Shown in pieces: positions 1 through 9,022 of a DNA stretch of 64,000 bases. Origin of the DNA: Bacillus alkalicellulosilyticus. Its GTDB lineage: Bacteria; Bacillota; Bacilli; Bacillales; Bacillaceae_F. The position numbers and the translations under genes were made by a program. Location of the stretch: NCBI RefSeq assembly GCF_002019795.1, contig NZ_KV917381.1, positions 2,946,068 to 3,010,067 on the forward strand. The letters are read 5' to 3'. The notes beneath the pieces are model-generated. The model did not search any database, was not told the origin of the DNA, and saw only the letters and a list, made by a program, of their open reading frames with translations. Position 1 is the first letter of the stretch; each line of letters starts with the position of its first letter.

Positions 1-288
1 TGTTGCATCCTCAATAATAGCCAAATCAACATCCCAAATTGTTGACATTAAGGCTGTAATTTCATCTTCTAAACGTATTATTTTATATGATAATTTCTTA
101 TTTTCCCATTTTAACTCATCAATAACTTCTTCATATTCTATATTAATTACTTCTTCACTTTCTTCATTATTCATATTTTCTTCTATGCCAGCCGCCGTTT
201 CAATAGATTGCTCATTAGATTCTTTAAAACTACCTATTATTGGAATAATTACAAAACCGAGAATAACCAAAACTAAGTATTTTTTCAT
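1..288 (-). CDS. Secreted or membrane-anchored hypothetical protein, 5' part only
   Basis: The gene starts at an ATG preceded by AGGAGA and runs off the left edge of the window after 96 codons. The first ~18 residues are a short basic start followed by a hydrophobic run (signal peptide or anchor). The next stretch is very acidic (many E, N and I), followed by a segment around residues 50-75 with heptad-like spacing that could be a coiled coil. No lipobox cysteine is seen. I do not recognise a family. The missing C-terminus prevents a functional call. Confidence 0.7.
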   Translation of the reverse strand, partial: MKKYLVLVILGFVIIPIIGSFKESNEQSIETAAGIEENMNNEESEEVINIEYEEVIDELKWENKKLSYKIIRLEDEITALMSTIWDVDLAIIEDAT

Positions 289-634
289 ATCTTTTCTCCT
301 ATATAATTCGTAATAAAAAATATAACAATTCCATTATTTTACCATTTAGGTATCGAATTGTATATAAACTATCTTTACAATTAATAATGCGTTACAAAAA
401 GTTTTGATATAATTGATAGATTAAAAGATATAGGCATCTAAGTCTATCATACCCACCCTTTCACTTAATGTAGTTCCTTTGATTATGTTTCCACGTAGGA
501 TAAAATAAAATTTTTCTAATCTCTATATTGGATGAAAAAACAAGCTGTAGATAAGAAGGATGATAAATGAATAATAAAAGCTATAATATGTTATAAAATG
601 TATTTAAAGATTCTTAGGTCTACGGGAGGAGTAA
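289..634. other. Intergenic stretch between divergent genes
   Basis: About 345 bases, strongly AT-rich, between two divergently transcribed genes, so it should hold both promoters. I see the ribosome sites at its two ends but no convincing operator, terminator, RNA or small gene. Confidence 0.5.
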
Positions 635-1240
635 ATGATTAAATTAACTCATAGTAAAAACGACTTTGTTATCATTGTAATTCACGAAATTTATGGGATT
701 AATCAGCATATGAAGTATATTTGTGAGTTTTTATCAGACCAGAGATTTGATGTTATTTGTCCAAATTTATATGAACATGAAACTTCCTTTGATTATTCAG
801 AAGAAGAAATTGCATATCAGCATTTTATGGAGGGCGTTGGTTTTGAAAATGCATTACATAAAATAAACACTCTCTTGTCAGCACTTAGAAATGAATACAA
901 AAAAGTATTTGTCGTCGGATTTAGTGTTGGTGCCACAATCGCTTGGTTATGTAGTGAGGACGAGTCTGCCGATGCTGTGGTGGGCTACTATGGTTCACGT
1001 ATTAGGGACTATGTTTCCATAATACCCAAAACTCCAACAATGCTATTCTTTCCAGAACAGGAAAACTCCTTTAATGTCGATGAGTTAATTTCAACTTTGA
1101 ATAAGAAGAATAGCAAGGTTTATAAATTTATCGGACAACATGGTTTCAGTGATCCGTACTGCTCAAAGTACAATGAGGTGTCAGCACAAAAAGCGCTTAA
1201 ATTAATAATAGACTTCTTTCAAAGAATACAATATAAATGA
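635..1240 (+). CDS. Dienelactone-hydrolase-family alpha/beta hydrolase
   Basis: This 201-residue protein has the alpha/beta-hydrolase layout of the dienelactone hydrolase family: an early strand ending in HEIYG, the nucleophile elbow GFSVG (Ser97) and a late histidine in QHGFSD (His169). Classical dienelactone hydrolases use Cys at the elbow; here it is Ser, so it is probably a small esterase or thioesterase of unknown substrate. No signal peptide, so cytoplasmic. The ATG is preceded by GGGAGGAG at good spacing. It stands alone, the only rightward gene in the first 15 kb. Confidence 0.8.
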   Translation: MIKLTHSKNDFVIIVIHEIYGINQHMKYICEFLSDQRFDVICPNLYEHETSFDYSEEEIAYQHFMEGVGFENALHKINTLLSALRNEYKKVFVVGFSVGATIAWLCSEDESADAVVGYYGSRIRDYVSIIPKTPTMLFFPEQENSFNVDELISTLNKKNSKVYKFIGQHGFSDPYCSKYNEVSAQKALKLIIDFFQRIQYK

Positions 1241-1316
1241 AATTGACACAGAATTAATAAAAACTTTGAAATTTGGTCAATTTCTTTAATAAGTTATAGT
1301 TGGCATATGAAGAAGT

Positions 1317-2174
1317 CTAGTATAGTATCCCTTTTGTTACTATTATTGCATTCCCGCCTACCATAACTCTTGGATTCTCTTTATTAACTAATTTTGTAAT
1401 GATAGTAGAAGGTCTGCCCATACTATACCCTTGAAGGAAAGTGTACTCTTTATTAAAATTCCATAATACATGGTTGCTAAAAAGATAATAAGTTAAGGCC
1501 CCATTTGAAGTACCTGTTGCTGCTTCCTCATCAATCCCATAGAGTGGACAAAAATTTCTACTCTCTGCTATACCTTCTTTTGTATCGAGAGTAAATGCAT
1601 GGACTCCCCCTACATTATTGCTCTTTGAAAATTCAGCAAGTGCTTTAAAATCTGGATTAAGAGCATACAAAGCATCCTTTGTTTTAATTGGAAGCATTAT
1701 ATCCCAAAGACCAGTGCTTGCAGCTTGAGGTACTAAATTGTAATTTTCACTCTCAATTTGGCTTTTATCGATATTAAATAGGTCGGACAAACATTCGAAA
1801 TCATCAAATACTTTACCTAACTTAGGTTCAGCTTGCTCCATCATTATAATTGATTGGTCCAATGTTACTGATAGTGTACCAGCGAGTGTTTTTATATAAT
1901 ATGTATTGTTATTTTCAACATCGCGACTGTCCAATAAAGCTTTAAAGGATGCAATGGTCGCATGTCCACAAAGTTCAACCTGAGAAGTAGGTGTGAAAAA
2001 CTTTATCTCAAACATTTTATTGTTAAATTTTTTTATAAATGCGGTTTCCGAAAAGCGAACTTCTGCAGCAAATTTCTGCATAAACTTTTCATCTAAATCA
2101 TCGTGGATCACTACACCAGCAGGATTACCACCAAACTTTGTATCTGTAAAAGCATCAATTACATAATATAACAA
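1317..2174 (-). CDS. PhzF-family isomerase/epimerase
   Basis: At 285 residues this matches the length of PhzF/DapF-like two-domain proteins. The N-terminal lobe opens with YVIDAFTD and NPAGVV, carries the conserved acid in RFSETAF (Glu43) and the CGHAT loop near residue 70; the second lobe carries GTSNGAL near residue 219, the pseudo-twofold counterpart of the GHAT loop. Phenazine PhzF isomerises a dihydro-hydroxyanthranilate, but most family members have no known substrate and there are no phenazine genes here. The start is TTG, preceded by GGGGAGA about 8 bases upstream. Confidence 0.88.
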   Translation of the reverse strand: MLYYVIDAFTDTKFGGNPAGVVIHDDLDEKFMQKFAAEVRFSETAFIKKFNNKMFEIKFFTPTSQVELCGHATIASFKALLDSRDVENNNTYYIKTLAGTLSVTLDQSIIMMEQAEPKLGKVFDDFECLSDLFNIDKSQIESENYNLVPQAASTGLWDIMLPIKTKDALYALNPDFKALAEFSKSNNVGGVHAFTLDTKEGIAESRNFCPLYGIDEEAATGTSNGALTYYLFSNHVLWNFNKEYTFLQGYSMGRPSTIITKLVNKENPRVMVGGNAIIVTKGILY

Positions 2175-2551
2175 TTCTAATTCTCCCCTATTAAGTTTTT
2201 AAAAATTGTATGTTTGCCTACGTAAAAGCATTTCAGTCTTCCAGCTTCTTAGCTATCGGTTACTCTTAGTTGATTTGTGCTTTTTCAGTGCCTTCGTTAT
2301 TACAACTTTTTGGCTGAGAATGAAATCACATATAATAGATGATTACTATTATTACATCAATCAGCTCTTTAGTTTAAGTTCTCTACTACCAGATATGGTT
2401 GTACTGCTTACAAAATGTTAATTAGTGTCCTTCAGATAAATACGTTGTTATTGAAATACTTGAAGGCGTTAGAATGAAGTATTTCATTGTGAAAACTATA
2501 TATTTCTTTAGTTATTCATACACCTATCCTCCTTAGTTATATTTATCGAAG
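2175..2551. other. Intergenic stretch, no convincing gene
   Basis: About 375 bases between two leftward genes. A rightward 71-codon frame crosses it but has no ribosome site and an unnatural composition. I see no RNA, terminator or repeat that I would defend. Confidence 0.4.
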
Positions 2552-2806
2552 TCAATACCTAGTATTCCACCCACAATTATCAGTAAGACAACCCCCATGG
2601 ATGTATTTCGCTTTGGTAACTCTAATGTTACGGTAGACTTTGATATTTAACAAAATAAGCGGTACAAAATAAAATGCTGTGACTATGAGACTAATGATAA
2701 ACATAAGAAAAAACAATAGGTACACGTTGAGAACGATTTTTGTCAGGATATACCCAAACACAATATTTGCAACTAGTCCAATAATCACAGTTTTAGTTTT
2801 CTTCAA
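2552..2806 (-). CDS. Small two-helix membrane protein
   Basis: An 84-residue protein with two hydrophobic segments, roughly residues 7-26 and 29-52, followed by a basic stretch and a short polar tail containing two Cys. The ATG follows AGGAGGATTATTTT, a strong ribosome site. No family recognised. It follows the ACT-domain gene on the same strand after ~110 bases and may share its transcript. Confidence 0.6.
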   Translation of the reverse strand: MKKTKTVIIGLVANIVFGYILTKIVLNVYLLFFLMFIISLIVTAFYFVPLILLNIKVYRNIRVTKAKYIHGGCLTDNCGWNTRY

Positions 2807-2919
2807 AATAATCCTCCTACTTCAATCGTAGTGACCTTTTTTTGAGATGACTGATTTACAATAAGTGTTTCTTTGTTCATCTCCCATGACAAAAATGTTA
2901 GCCTCTATACCATTTATTC

Positions 2920-3303
2920 CTAACATTTGATAAATACATGACCCGCATTCTCTAAGACTACTTTTGCTTTTTCTACGGAATGCAGCTTTATCAACAAATA
3001 GTCAGTATTAAAAGTGGAAATAGCAAAAATACTTATATTATTTTCCGCTAACGGCGTAGCTAAAGAAGACAATACTCCTGTTAAACTAAAATCCAAAGGT
3101 CCCTCTATTTTGATACATTTCCAATCAGGTTCCATCTCGATAAGATTATCATCAGGAACATTGACAGTAGGACAAACTATAGAAAGTTCTTCGTTAGTAT
3201 GTGTAATAGAAACGAATTCCCCTTTGCCTGCCCATGATGGTACATCATCTGTTGTTGATAATTTTATAACAGAATATAATTCGTCCAATATGACTAGATT
3301 CAT
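2920..3303 (-). CDS. ACT-domain protein
   Basis: A 127-residue protein of the tandem-ACT type often found as a stand-alone small protein in bacilli. Visible signs are the segment KIEGPLDFSLTGVLSSLATPL, then NISIFAISTFNTDYLLIK, the usual ACT pattern of a loop, helix and edge strand; family members bind amino acids or similar small ligands. The start overlaps the end of the anti-sigma-factor gene by four bases and is preceded by GGGGTGA, so the two are translationally coupled. Its link with the sigma/anti-sigma pair suggests, but does not prove, a regulatory role. Confidence 0.75.
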   Translation of the reverse strand: MNLVILDELYSVIKLSTTDDVPSWAGKGEFVSITHTNEELSIVCPTVNVPDDNLIEMEPDWKCIKIEGPLDFSLTGVLSSLATPLAENNISIFAISTFNTDYLLIKLHSVEKAKVVLENAGHVFIKC

Positions 3304-4310
3304 ATCTTAATCACCCCATAGTTAAAGTTATACTTTCTTAGACAGATATCTTTATTGTACAGGAAGTTAGCAAATGCAATAAAACTACTGTTGTTCAATG
3401 ATTGATTTTGATACTTTATATAAATCATCCCTTGAAATACCTTCGCTACTGTTGAATATTCAGTCACACTGTTGATTTGATTTGTTGTAGTGTGTGAATT
3501 TGCATTCATACCGGTTGGCAAATCATTTTTATTTGGTAGTAAAACATTTCTGTTTGTTGTAATAATTCCCTCTTCTTCATTTTTATTAGGCTGCTCCTCG
3601 TCACTCACTTCTCCTTTATTATTTACACTTCTAGAATAGTGCGTCACATCGGTTGACCCATGCATGGTATTTCCACGTACGTAGTAATCGAGATCACGGT
3701 AAATTTTTTGAAGTTCGTGAACTAGTCGTTTTCTTTCTTCTTCATTATCCATTTTTAATTCTAGTTCAAGTAAGATATCATAAATATCTTCAAAGTCTTT
3801 CTTTAAATGGGGGTTTTCAGTCACTGCTATTACTTCTAATATATCTGGTATTCTATATTCCATAGACGCTTTAAAATTTTCAAGGTTAAAATTATCATGG
3901 TCCCAACCATACATGACATACCCATTCATAGTAGAATGACCAAACAAAATCTCATAATTAATTAATTGTTCGATGTCGTCACTTTCTTTTTTTTCACTCT
4001 CTGCCTTATTATCAGGTTTCGTCTCTTCCCCAATAGTTGAAACATTTTCATCTTCCTCTACTGGTGGAGAGGATGTACCATCATTATTTGTTAGAAAATT
4101 AATGGTTATCATGATAAAGAGTAACGGAACAACTACACTTAATGCGTACATAGACCTACTAAAGATGGTCCGCTTTCTCTCCGTTTTTTTAATTATTGCT
4201 TCTATATTTTTTCCTACTAACTTGTTTCTAGATTCTTCCCATACAATATTGTCGTTCAATCTCTTTAATTGTTTATCAAGTTCGCTATCGCCACTAAACT
4301 GATTGCTCAC
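3300..4310 (-). CDS. Probable membrane anti-sigma factor
   Basis: The 336-residue protein has a ~50-residue cytoplasmic head ending in basic KKTERKR, one transmembrane helix at about residues 54-74, and a large outer part rich in D, E, N and K. It starts inside the 3' end of the ECF sigma gene at a GTG preceded by AAGGAGGG. This arrangement (sigma gene followed by an overlapping single-pass membrane protein) is typical of cognate anti-sigma factors that hold the sigma factor at the membrane until a surface signal releases it. No zinc-binding HxxxCxxC motif is present, so it is not a ZAS-type anti-sigma factor. The role rests on context. Confidence 0.65.
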   Translation of the reverse strand: MSNQFSGDSELDKQLKRLNDNIVWEESRNKLVGKNIEAIIKKTERKRTIFSRSMYALSVVVPLLFIMITINFLTNNDGTSSPPVEEDENVSTIGEETKPDNKAESEKKESDDIEQLINYEILFGHSTMNGYVMYGWDHDNFNLENFKASMEYRIPDILEVIAVTENPHLKKDFEDIYDILLELELKMDNEEERKRLVHELQKIYRDLDYYVRGNTMHGSTDVTHYSRSVNNKGEVSDEEQPNKNEEEGIITTNRNVLLPNKNDLPTGMNANSHTTTNQINSVTEYSTVAKVFQGMIYIKYQNQSLNNSSFIAFANFLYNKDICLRKYNFNYGVIKI

Positions 4311-4818
4311 AGAAATACCCTCCTTTTTGAATCTCCTTCTCCAAAGACAATAGGGCTCTTGGTAACGTAGACTTTACCTTGCTTTCAGTCCAATTTAATA
4401 CTTCCGATGTCTCTCTTATAGAAAATCCTTTTATTTTTCTTAAAATAATTACATCCCTATGAGATTTTTTTAGCTTATTAATAGCTGTTACTAAATAATC
4501 GGACTCCTCTTTTACCTGCAATGTCTCTTCCGGTAGTGGACTTGTAACACTTTTCCGTTTCAAAAGTTCTTTTATTACGTTTATCGTTTTTTTCTTCCTT
4601 AAATAATCAAAGGTTATATTACGAGCAATACTAAATAACCATGTCTTCGGATTGGATCTCCCTTCAAAAGAATCATAGTTTTTATATGCCCTAACAAACG
4701 TTTCTTGCGTTAAATCCTCTGCTTGTTGGTAGTCATTTATTAAAAGGTAAATGTATTTAAATATATCAATGCTATAGCATGAATACCATTCTGCAACTTC
4801 TTCCCCTGTACAAGACAA
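4294..4818 (-). CDS. ECF-type RNA polymerase sigma factor
   Basis: The product shows sigma region 2 (KYIYLLINDYQQAEDLTQET, then TWLFSIARNITFDYLRK) and region 4 (HRDVIILRKIKGFSIRETSE followed by the helix-turn-helix WTESKVKSTLPRAL). I place the start at a TTG at 4818, about 6 bases after GGGGAAGAGG, giving ~174 residues and an N-terminus that fits the family; the frame is open further up to a GTG at 4878 with only a weak AGGAAAA upstream. The next gene overlaps its end and looks like the anti-sigma factor. The signal and regulon are not visible. Confidence 0.9.
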   Translation of the reverse strand: MSCTGEEVAEWYSCYSIDIFKYIYLLINDYQQAEDLTQETFVRAYKNYDSFEGRSNPKTWLFSIARNITFDYLRKKKTINVIKELLKRKSVTSPLPEETLQVKEESDYLVTAINKLKKSHRDVIILRKIKGFSIRETSEVLNWTESKVKSTLPRALLSLEKEIQKGGYFCEQSV

Positions 4819-5000
4819 AAAAACACCTCTTCCCCATTCTTTATTTATATAGACGTATGCCAAAACTAAAAGTCGCACTTTTAACTATTTTTTCCTAACA
4901 AGTACAATATTAAGAGAAAAACATTTTTTAAAATTATTAGAAATAGCTATACTAAATACTACTATGATTTAATAATTACGACAGTGCTGAAACAAAAAAA

Positions 5001-5031
5001 AGCGTACTAAATCTTCTGGATTTAATACGCT
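5001..5031. terminator. Bidirectional terminator hairpin, shared with 54.5 kb
   Basis: Inverted arms AGCGTACTAAATC and GATTTAATACGCT with a loop of about 5 bases. A run of A on the left becomes a T tract for leftward transcripts, so it would terminate the lipoprotein gene's strand reading away from 5.08 kb. Nearly the same hairpin recurs at 54495-54526. Confidence 0.75.
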
Positions 5032-5076
5032 ATCTATAATTTTTTATAGAACTTTTAAGATTTTTTTACATGAGAA

Positions 5077-5481
5077 TTATAAATTTCTATAACTGTTATA
5101 CCAATCCCTGCCTGTATCCCATTCTTTTACTGGGTCTATGTCCCCTAATATTTCAATACAAGCCAGTGCCATCACATATTCTATTAATCCATCACTATTT
5201 GATGTGCTAAACTTATTCATCATATAATTCAATGCTTTGGTACCCTGACCTACAATATAATCGAATTCTTCTTGATTATCTTTAATGTAATCAGAAGGAT
5301 TAGAAGATGCTGATGGAGTTCCAATTATTTTTCCTAATGCCTTCTCAATGTCATAACCCAGATTTTCTTCTATCTCTGTGTTGACATCATCGACAGCTAT
5401 TTCTTTCTTCGTTTCAACGTCACTACAAGCGGAAAGCATTAGCAAGATTAAAGTTATTAAAATGACAACTTTTCTTTTCAT
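5077..5481 (-). CDS. Small lipoprotein
   Basis: A 134-residue lipoprotein precursor: basic KRK start, hydrophobic stretch and lipobox LSAC with the lipidated cysteine at residue 19. The mature part is acidic and holds a conserved-looking helical segment (KALNYMMNKFSTS, EYVMALACIEILG, then WNSYR-like ending DWYNSYRN). Paralogous small lipoproteins of this type are common in bacilli without assigned function. The ATG is preceded by GGAGGTGT. Probably anchored on the outer face of the membrane. Confidence 0.75.
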   Translation of the reverse strand: MKRKVVILITLILLMLSACSDVETKKEIAVDDVNTEIEENLGYDIEKALGKIIGTPSASSNPSDYIKDNQEEFDYIVGQGTKALNYMMNKFSTSNSDGLIEYVMALACIEILGDIDPVKEWDTGRDWYNSYRNL

Positions 5482-5734
5482 AGTACACCTCCAAAACCTC
5501 TATACAATAATTCTAAAGAATTATTATAATCTAAGATATTCTCTTTAAGTCTACTAAACCCTTCATAAGATGGTCTGTTTCTTTCTCAAAAATCATGTGA
5601 TAACGATGGACTTGCAGGCTACTTATAACTTGCCGTTTTGTCTGGAGAATGTGCAAATATATTCTTCAGAAGATATCCTTGATTCCATACCTGAATTCGA
5701 AAAAAAGCAGGTTAAATCGCCTTTTGTTATATTT

Positions 5735-6238
5735 TTATTCAAGTAAGTCAATTCCACTAATTTTCCAATCGTCAAACTTTGTAAGTTCAAATGACCAGTT
5801 ATCATTATAGGCTGTACCATCTTCAAATGTAGTTGTAAAAGAACAGGTAACTATTACTTTATCTTTTTCTTCGTAAGAGAAATCTATAATCTCAAGTTCA
5901 GAATTATTCCAGGACCACGTTACACCATGATATCCCAAGTGCAAAGTAGTCTCGATATAATCAGAATCATCAATTAGATATTGTTTCCCCAGGGAATAGC
6001 TACCACTATTTATAAATCTATGAGTTGTATTAATTGCCTTTGAAATACTTTTAGTATCATTAGATAGCATTTTTTTTTCGTATTCCATTGAGGTGATGGT
6101 CTCTTTCATTTTTTGATTTTCAGCCAATATATTTTCAACATCTACATTATCATATTTATAATATAATTCTATACTGTATAGTAATCCTCCAAATATAATA
6201 ATTGATATAACTAAAACTAATAGTTTTTGATTGCTCAT
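5735..6238 (-). CDS. Single-pass membrane protein with extracytoplasmic domain
   Basis: I choose the second ATG (MSNQ...), because GGAGGG lies just upstream of it and inside the first possible codons; this gives 167 residues. One hydrophobic helix spans about residues 6-25, then a short coiled-coil-like stretch (VENILAENQKMKETITSMEYEKKML), then a beta-rich domain rich in aromatic residues with a pattern (F.YEEKDKVIVTCSFTT, NDNWSFELTKFDDWKISGID) resembling NTF2/SnoaL-like extracytoplasmic folds. Function unknown. Confidence 0.65.
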   Translation of the reverse strand: MSNQKLLVLVISIIIFGGLLYSIELYYKYDNVDVENILAENQKMKETITSMEYEKKMLSNDTKSISKAINTTHRFINSGSYSLGKQYLIDDSDYIETTLHLGYHGVTWSWNNSELEIIDFSYEEKDKVIVTCSFTTTFEDGTAYNDNWSFELTKFDDWKISGIDLLE

Positions 6239-6476
6239 AATACCCTCCATGAAAATATGTCAAGTAATAAGTTTAGCAATAAACATTATCAAAAAAAAGG
6301 TAACATTGGACCATAAATATAAACTTAATAAATGGTAAAAATAGTACCCAAAAAGACAGGGACAAACAGGCATCCTCTTGTATAAGGCATTCAACATCCA
6401 TCTTACTTTCTATATCTATGAGTTTTACTCAAAAATACTATTACATTTATTAATATCTATACATTCACTATTTTCC

Positions 6477-7022
6477 CTACTGTTTTAAGTCAACTTGTGT
6501 GTCTTCTGCATATTGAGAGTGGAAAATTATTTTATTGTCATCAATCCATTCAGCATCGTCTACTCCCAACACTTCTAAATTGCCAGCGTAAACCCTCCTA
6601 GTTAGAATTTTATGTTTTTCCACTTTTTTCATCAGACCAGGAATTGATGTATAAAGGTAAAACTCATAAAAGTGATTGGTTTCTCCAAATGTAACATCTC
6701 TATGTCCTATCATTACCTTTACGTTACCAGATGGAGAGTCAATGGTATGATAGGAGTTGTTAGTTAGCCCAAACCATCCTAAATAAAGGAATGCTGTAAA
6801 GGTAACGATAATAATTAGCACTCGGTGTAACTTGTGAGTAATTGCAAAAGCATAAAATGAAACTAAAGTAAGTAGGATGAGCAACTTATTATTCGTGGAT
6901 TTCACAAAGGAAAAATAATAATTATTTTTAGACATTATAAAAACAACCAAATCAAAAACTAAAACGAGAATAAAGAATATCATTGTGCCATTTCTTATCC
7001 GTAATCTCTTGGTTTTATCCAT
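6477..7022 (-). CDS. Membrane protein with C-terminal beta domain, unknown function
   Basis: About 181 residues. Two to three hydrophobic segments fill the first ~90 residues; the rest is a beta-rich domain beginning SPSGNVKVMIGHRD and ending with a DDNKIIFHS strand, a layout seen in several Bacillus DUF membrane proteins. The ATG at 7022 sits 7 bases after AAGAGGTG; another ATG two codons upstream is too close to that site. No family assigned with confidence. Confidence 0.6.
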   Translation of the reverse strand: MDKTKRLRIRNGTMIFFILVLVFDLVVFIMSKNNYYFSFVKSTNNKLLILLTLVSFYAFAITHKLHRVLIIIVTFTAFLYLGWFGLTNNSYHTIDSPSGNVKVMIGHRDVTFGETNHFYEFYLYTSIPGLMKKVEKHKILTRRVYAGNLEVLGVDDAEWIDDNKIIFHSQYAEDTQVDLKQ

Positions 7023-7228
7023 TGTCATTCACCTCTTAATCTTCCCCCATACTATAAAATTCAACATTTTGATAAGAGAAAAACTGAATACCTTTTGTCA
7101 ACCGAGCTTACTCTGAGCAATTTATAGTTTAATTTAGCTGTCAAATTTCTTAAGAACGGTTTTCTGTAAATGTTTACCAAATTCGAAACTCTTAATGTCT
7201 ATTTACTTATAAGAATGCTTCCGTGTAT

Positions 7229-7780
7229 TTAGTCAACAATATATCCTAAACTAATATGAGCAACCTTTTCATCAAAATGTATAAATGCTATTCTTATATT
7301 GTTATTGTGGTCAACATAACCAATCTCATTTAATGTTTGACTACTATCCTTGTATATATAGTAATCCTCTCCATATAAGTCAATGACATCTTCAAGGGGC
7401 GTTCCTCTTGTTACCCCATACATTGTCGATGCATTCGTATTATTTTCTAAATGCGCAATCATTACAATTTCTCTTGTTGCTCTATCGACTCTAATAATAT
7501 GTTCTTCATTCCAATACAAGTCATAACTCATTTTAGATGCTTTTGGTGCAATATCCTCATTATCAGGGTGAACCACAAATTCCCCATGTTCTTCGATAAT
7601 TTCAACGTCGGTTATGTCCATTCCTAACATAATTCCATCAATATTCTCGTTTGATAAATCAGTTGATTTCACCTCATTCATAGCTTCTTCACGAGTGATA
7701 TAATTAGTACAACCAGAAACATAAAAACATATAAATACAGTTAAAAGTAATAGACAAGCTCTATTAATGTCCTTCAACAT
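7229..7780 (-). CDS. Lipoprotein of unknown function
   Basis: Starting at the ATG behind GGGAGG (7780) the product is 183 residues with a signal peptide and lipobox VSGC. The mature part is made of short repeated motifs of the type MLGMDITDVE / YGVTRGTPLEDVIDLYGEDYY, which look like the beta-hairpin 'G-M-x-x-x-V-x-x-L-G' units of BLIP/SmpA-like lipoproteins. A frame extension upstream to 7834 lacks a ribosome site. Two palindromic sites lie 60-150 bases upstream, so the gene may be under a dimeric repressor. Confidence 0.7.
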   Translation of the reverse strand: MLKDINRACLLLLTVFICFYVSGCTNYITREEAMNEVKSTDLSNENIDGIMLGMDITDVEIIEEHGEFVVHPDNEDIAPKASKMSYDLYWNEEHIIRVDRATREIVMIAHLENNTNASTMYGVTRGTPLEDVIDLYGEDYYIYKDSSQTLNEIGYVDHNNNIRIAFIHFDEKVAHISLGYIVD

Positions 7781-7838
7781 ATACCTCCCACTTGGTACAT
7801 CCCATATTTTTTTCTTTAGTTCTACCATAATCAACCGC

Positions 7839-7867
7839 CTACATACATAGATATTCTATGTATGTAG
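7839..7867. promoter_or_regulatory. Perfect 29-bp palindrome, candidate operator
   Basis: Arms CTACATACATAGA and TCTATGTATGTAG separated by TAT; every base of the 13-bp arms pairs. It lies in the upstream region of the leftward lipoprotein gene. There is no T-tract, so a protein-binding operator is likelier than a terminator. The regulator is unknown. Confidence 0.6.
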
Positions 7868-7905
7868 GTAAAATAAAACAACTATAAGTAAATACAAGTA
7901 TTAAA

Positions 7906-7927
7906 TACATAGATAAACTAGGTATGT
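7906..7927. promoter_or_regulatory. Second, imperfect copy of the palindrome
   Basis: TACATAGAT then AA then ACTAGGTATGT repeats the arms of the 7839-7867 palindrome with about two mismatches per arm, some 50 bases further upstream. Two similar sites in one promoter region strengthen the operator reading. Confidence 0.4.
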
Positions 7928-8062
7928 TATTAGTCTATATTATATTTTTTGAAATTTCAAGGGTATTAGAAAAAATTTTCCAACTAACTAAAGAATACTG
8001 CAAAACGAGTTCCATTCAATAACTCCAACACGTTTCACCTCTTGTTTGCATTATTCGTTCAA

Positions 8063-9022
8063 TCATGTGATGTTACTAGTATCCATTAACCTTCGATTCT
8101 TTAAGTACACTCCCAGTAAAGCAAATAGTGTTAAATTCAATATCCCGATAAGTGTAGTAGTGGACCATCCAATCCGAGGATCTAACAATTGAAATATGAA
8201 AGTGAAAATGGGTACAAAGGCAATTGTAACCATCACAAAAAAAGTGTCGCAGTATTTTATCCCGACCTGTAGCATGTAAAGCGGTAAAAGTACACCTAAG
8301 AAACTTAATAGAACAATCCAAAGAAAGTGTGTTGACAATTGAGAAATTAAATGACCTTCAAGGATAGCCAAACATAAGGAAGCTATGATAATAAAATAAA
8401 ATCGATGGGCAAGGATATGTGAAGACTCCCACCCCTTCATACTAAGTTTTTTTGAATACTGAGCAGCGAGTACTGCTCCAACACCACATAATAAAGAAGC
8501 GGATAATCCAAGGATAAATTCTCCTGAAAGTACGAAGTGTAACCCTGAACGTCCGGTTAGAGTAGCCCAAACAAGCAAAAGACTACTGGCAAGTGTTCCC
8601 CAAGCTACAGTGGAGTCCGATTTGAGAGTTTTCATTCCTGGTGCTGCTGCCTTGGCTAACAGCAAAGCAAATACTGGACCAATGCCAATTTCAATAGCAC
8701 TTACTATAGCTGGTTCAACATATTTCAGAGCATAGAAAAAACACATAAAAGCTAGGGCAGTATATAGATTTAAATATAAATAATCCTTCTTACTCGCACT
8801 GTCTAATTTTCTTGTATTCCCTTTCTTCTTTATCGAAACAATAATAAAAAATAGAGCCGTAAATAAAAAACTAATAAAAGTAAAAGCAAAAGGGCTGAAC
8901 GCTTGAACTTTATTAGCATTAAGAACTTGAGTTATAGAAGTTAAAACTGCTGAACCTAGTAAGAAAATCGTACCAATAAGATATGTATTTTTTGCATTGT
9001 TCTTATTAGTAAAACTAGACAA
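8063..9022 (-). CDS. EamA/DMT-family transporter
   Basis: A 319-residue integral membrane protein with ten predicted helices in two repeats, the standard architecture of drug/metabolite transporters of the EamA family. The first repeat starts YLIGTIFLLGSAVLTSITQV and the second near WGTLASSLLLVWATLTG. Substrates of this family are metabolites, amino acids or drugs and cannot be told from sequence. The start is TTG behind GGGAGGA. It is a single-gene unit. Confidence 0.85.
   Translation of the reverse strand: MSSFTNKNNAKNTYLIGTIFLLGSAVLTSITQVLNANKVQAFSPFAFTFISFLFTALFFIIVSIKKKGNTRKLDSASKKDYLYLNLYTALAFMCFFYALKYVEPAIVSAIEIGIGPVFALLLAKAAAPGMKTLKSDSTVAWGTLASSLLLVWATLTGRSGLHFVLSGEFILGLSASLLCGVGAVLAAQYSKKLSMKGWESSHILAHRFYFIIIASLCLAILEGHLISQLSTHFLWIVLLSFLGVLLPLYMLQVGIKYCDTFFVMVTIAFVPIFTFIFQLLDPRIGWSTTTLIGILNLTLFALLGVYLKNRRLMDTSNIT

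Noticed and set aside
2206-2421. Rightward 71-codon ORF in the gap after the PhzF gene
   Set aside because: No ribosome site, biased F/L/Y composition from AT-rich DNA and no recognisable motif.
3014-3310. Rightward ORF opposite the ACT-domain gene
   Set aside because: Antisense shadow of a well-supported gene; no ribosome site.
5623-5826. Leftward 67-codon ORF overlapping the end of the 5.7-kb membrane protein gene
   Set aside because: Different frame, no ribosome site and no motif; the 5735-6238 frame has both.
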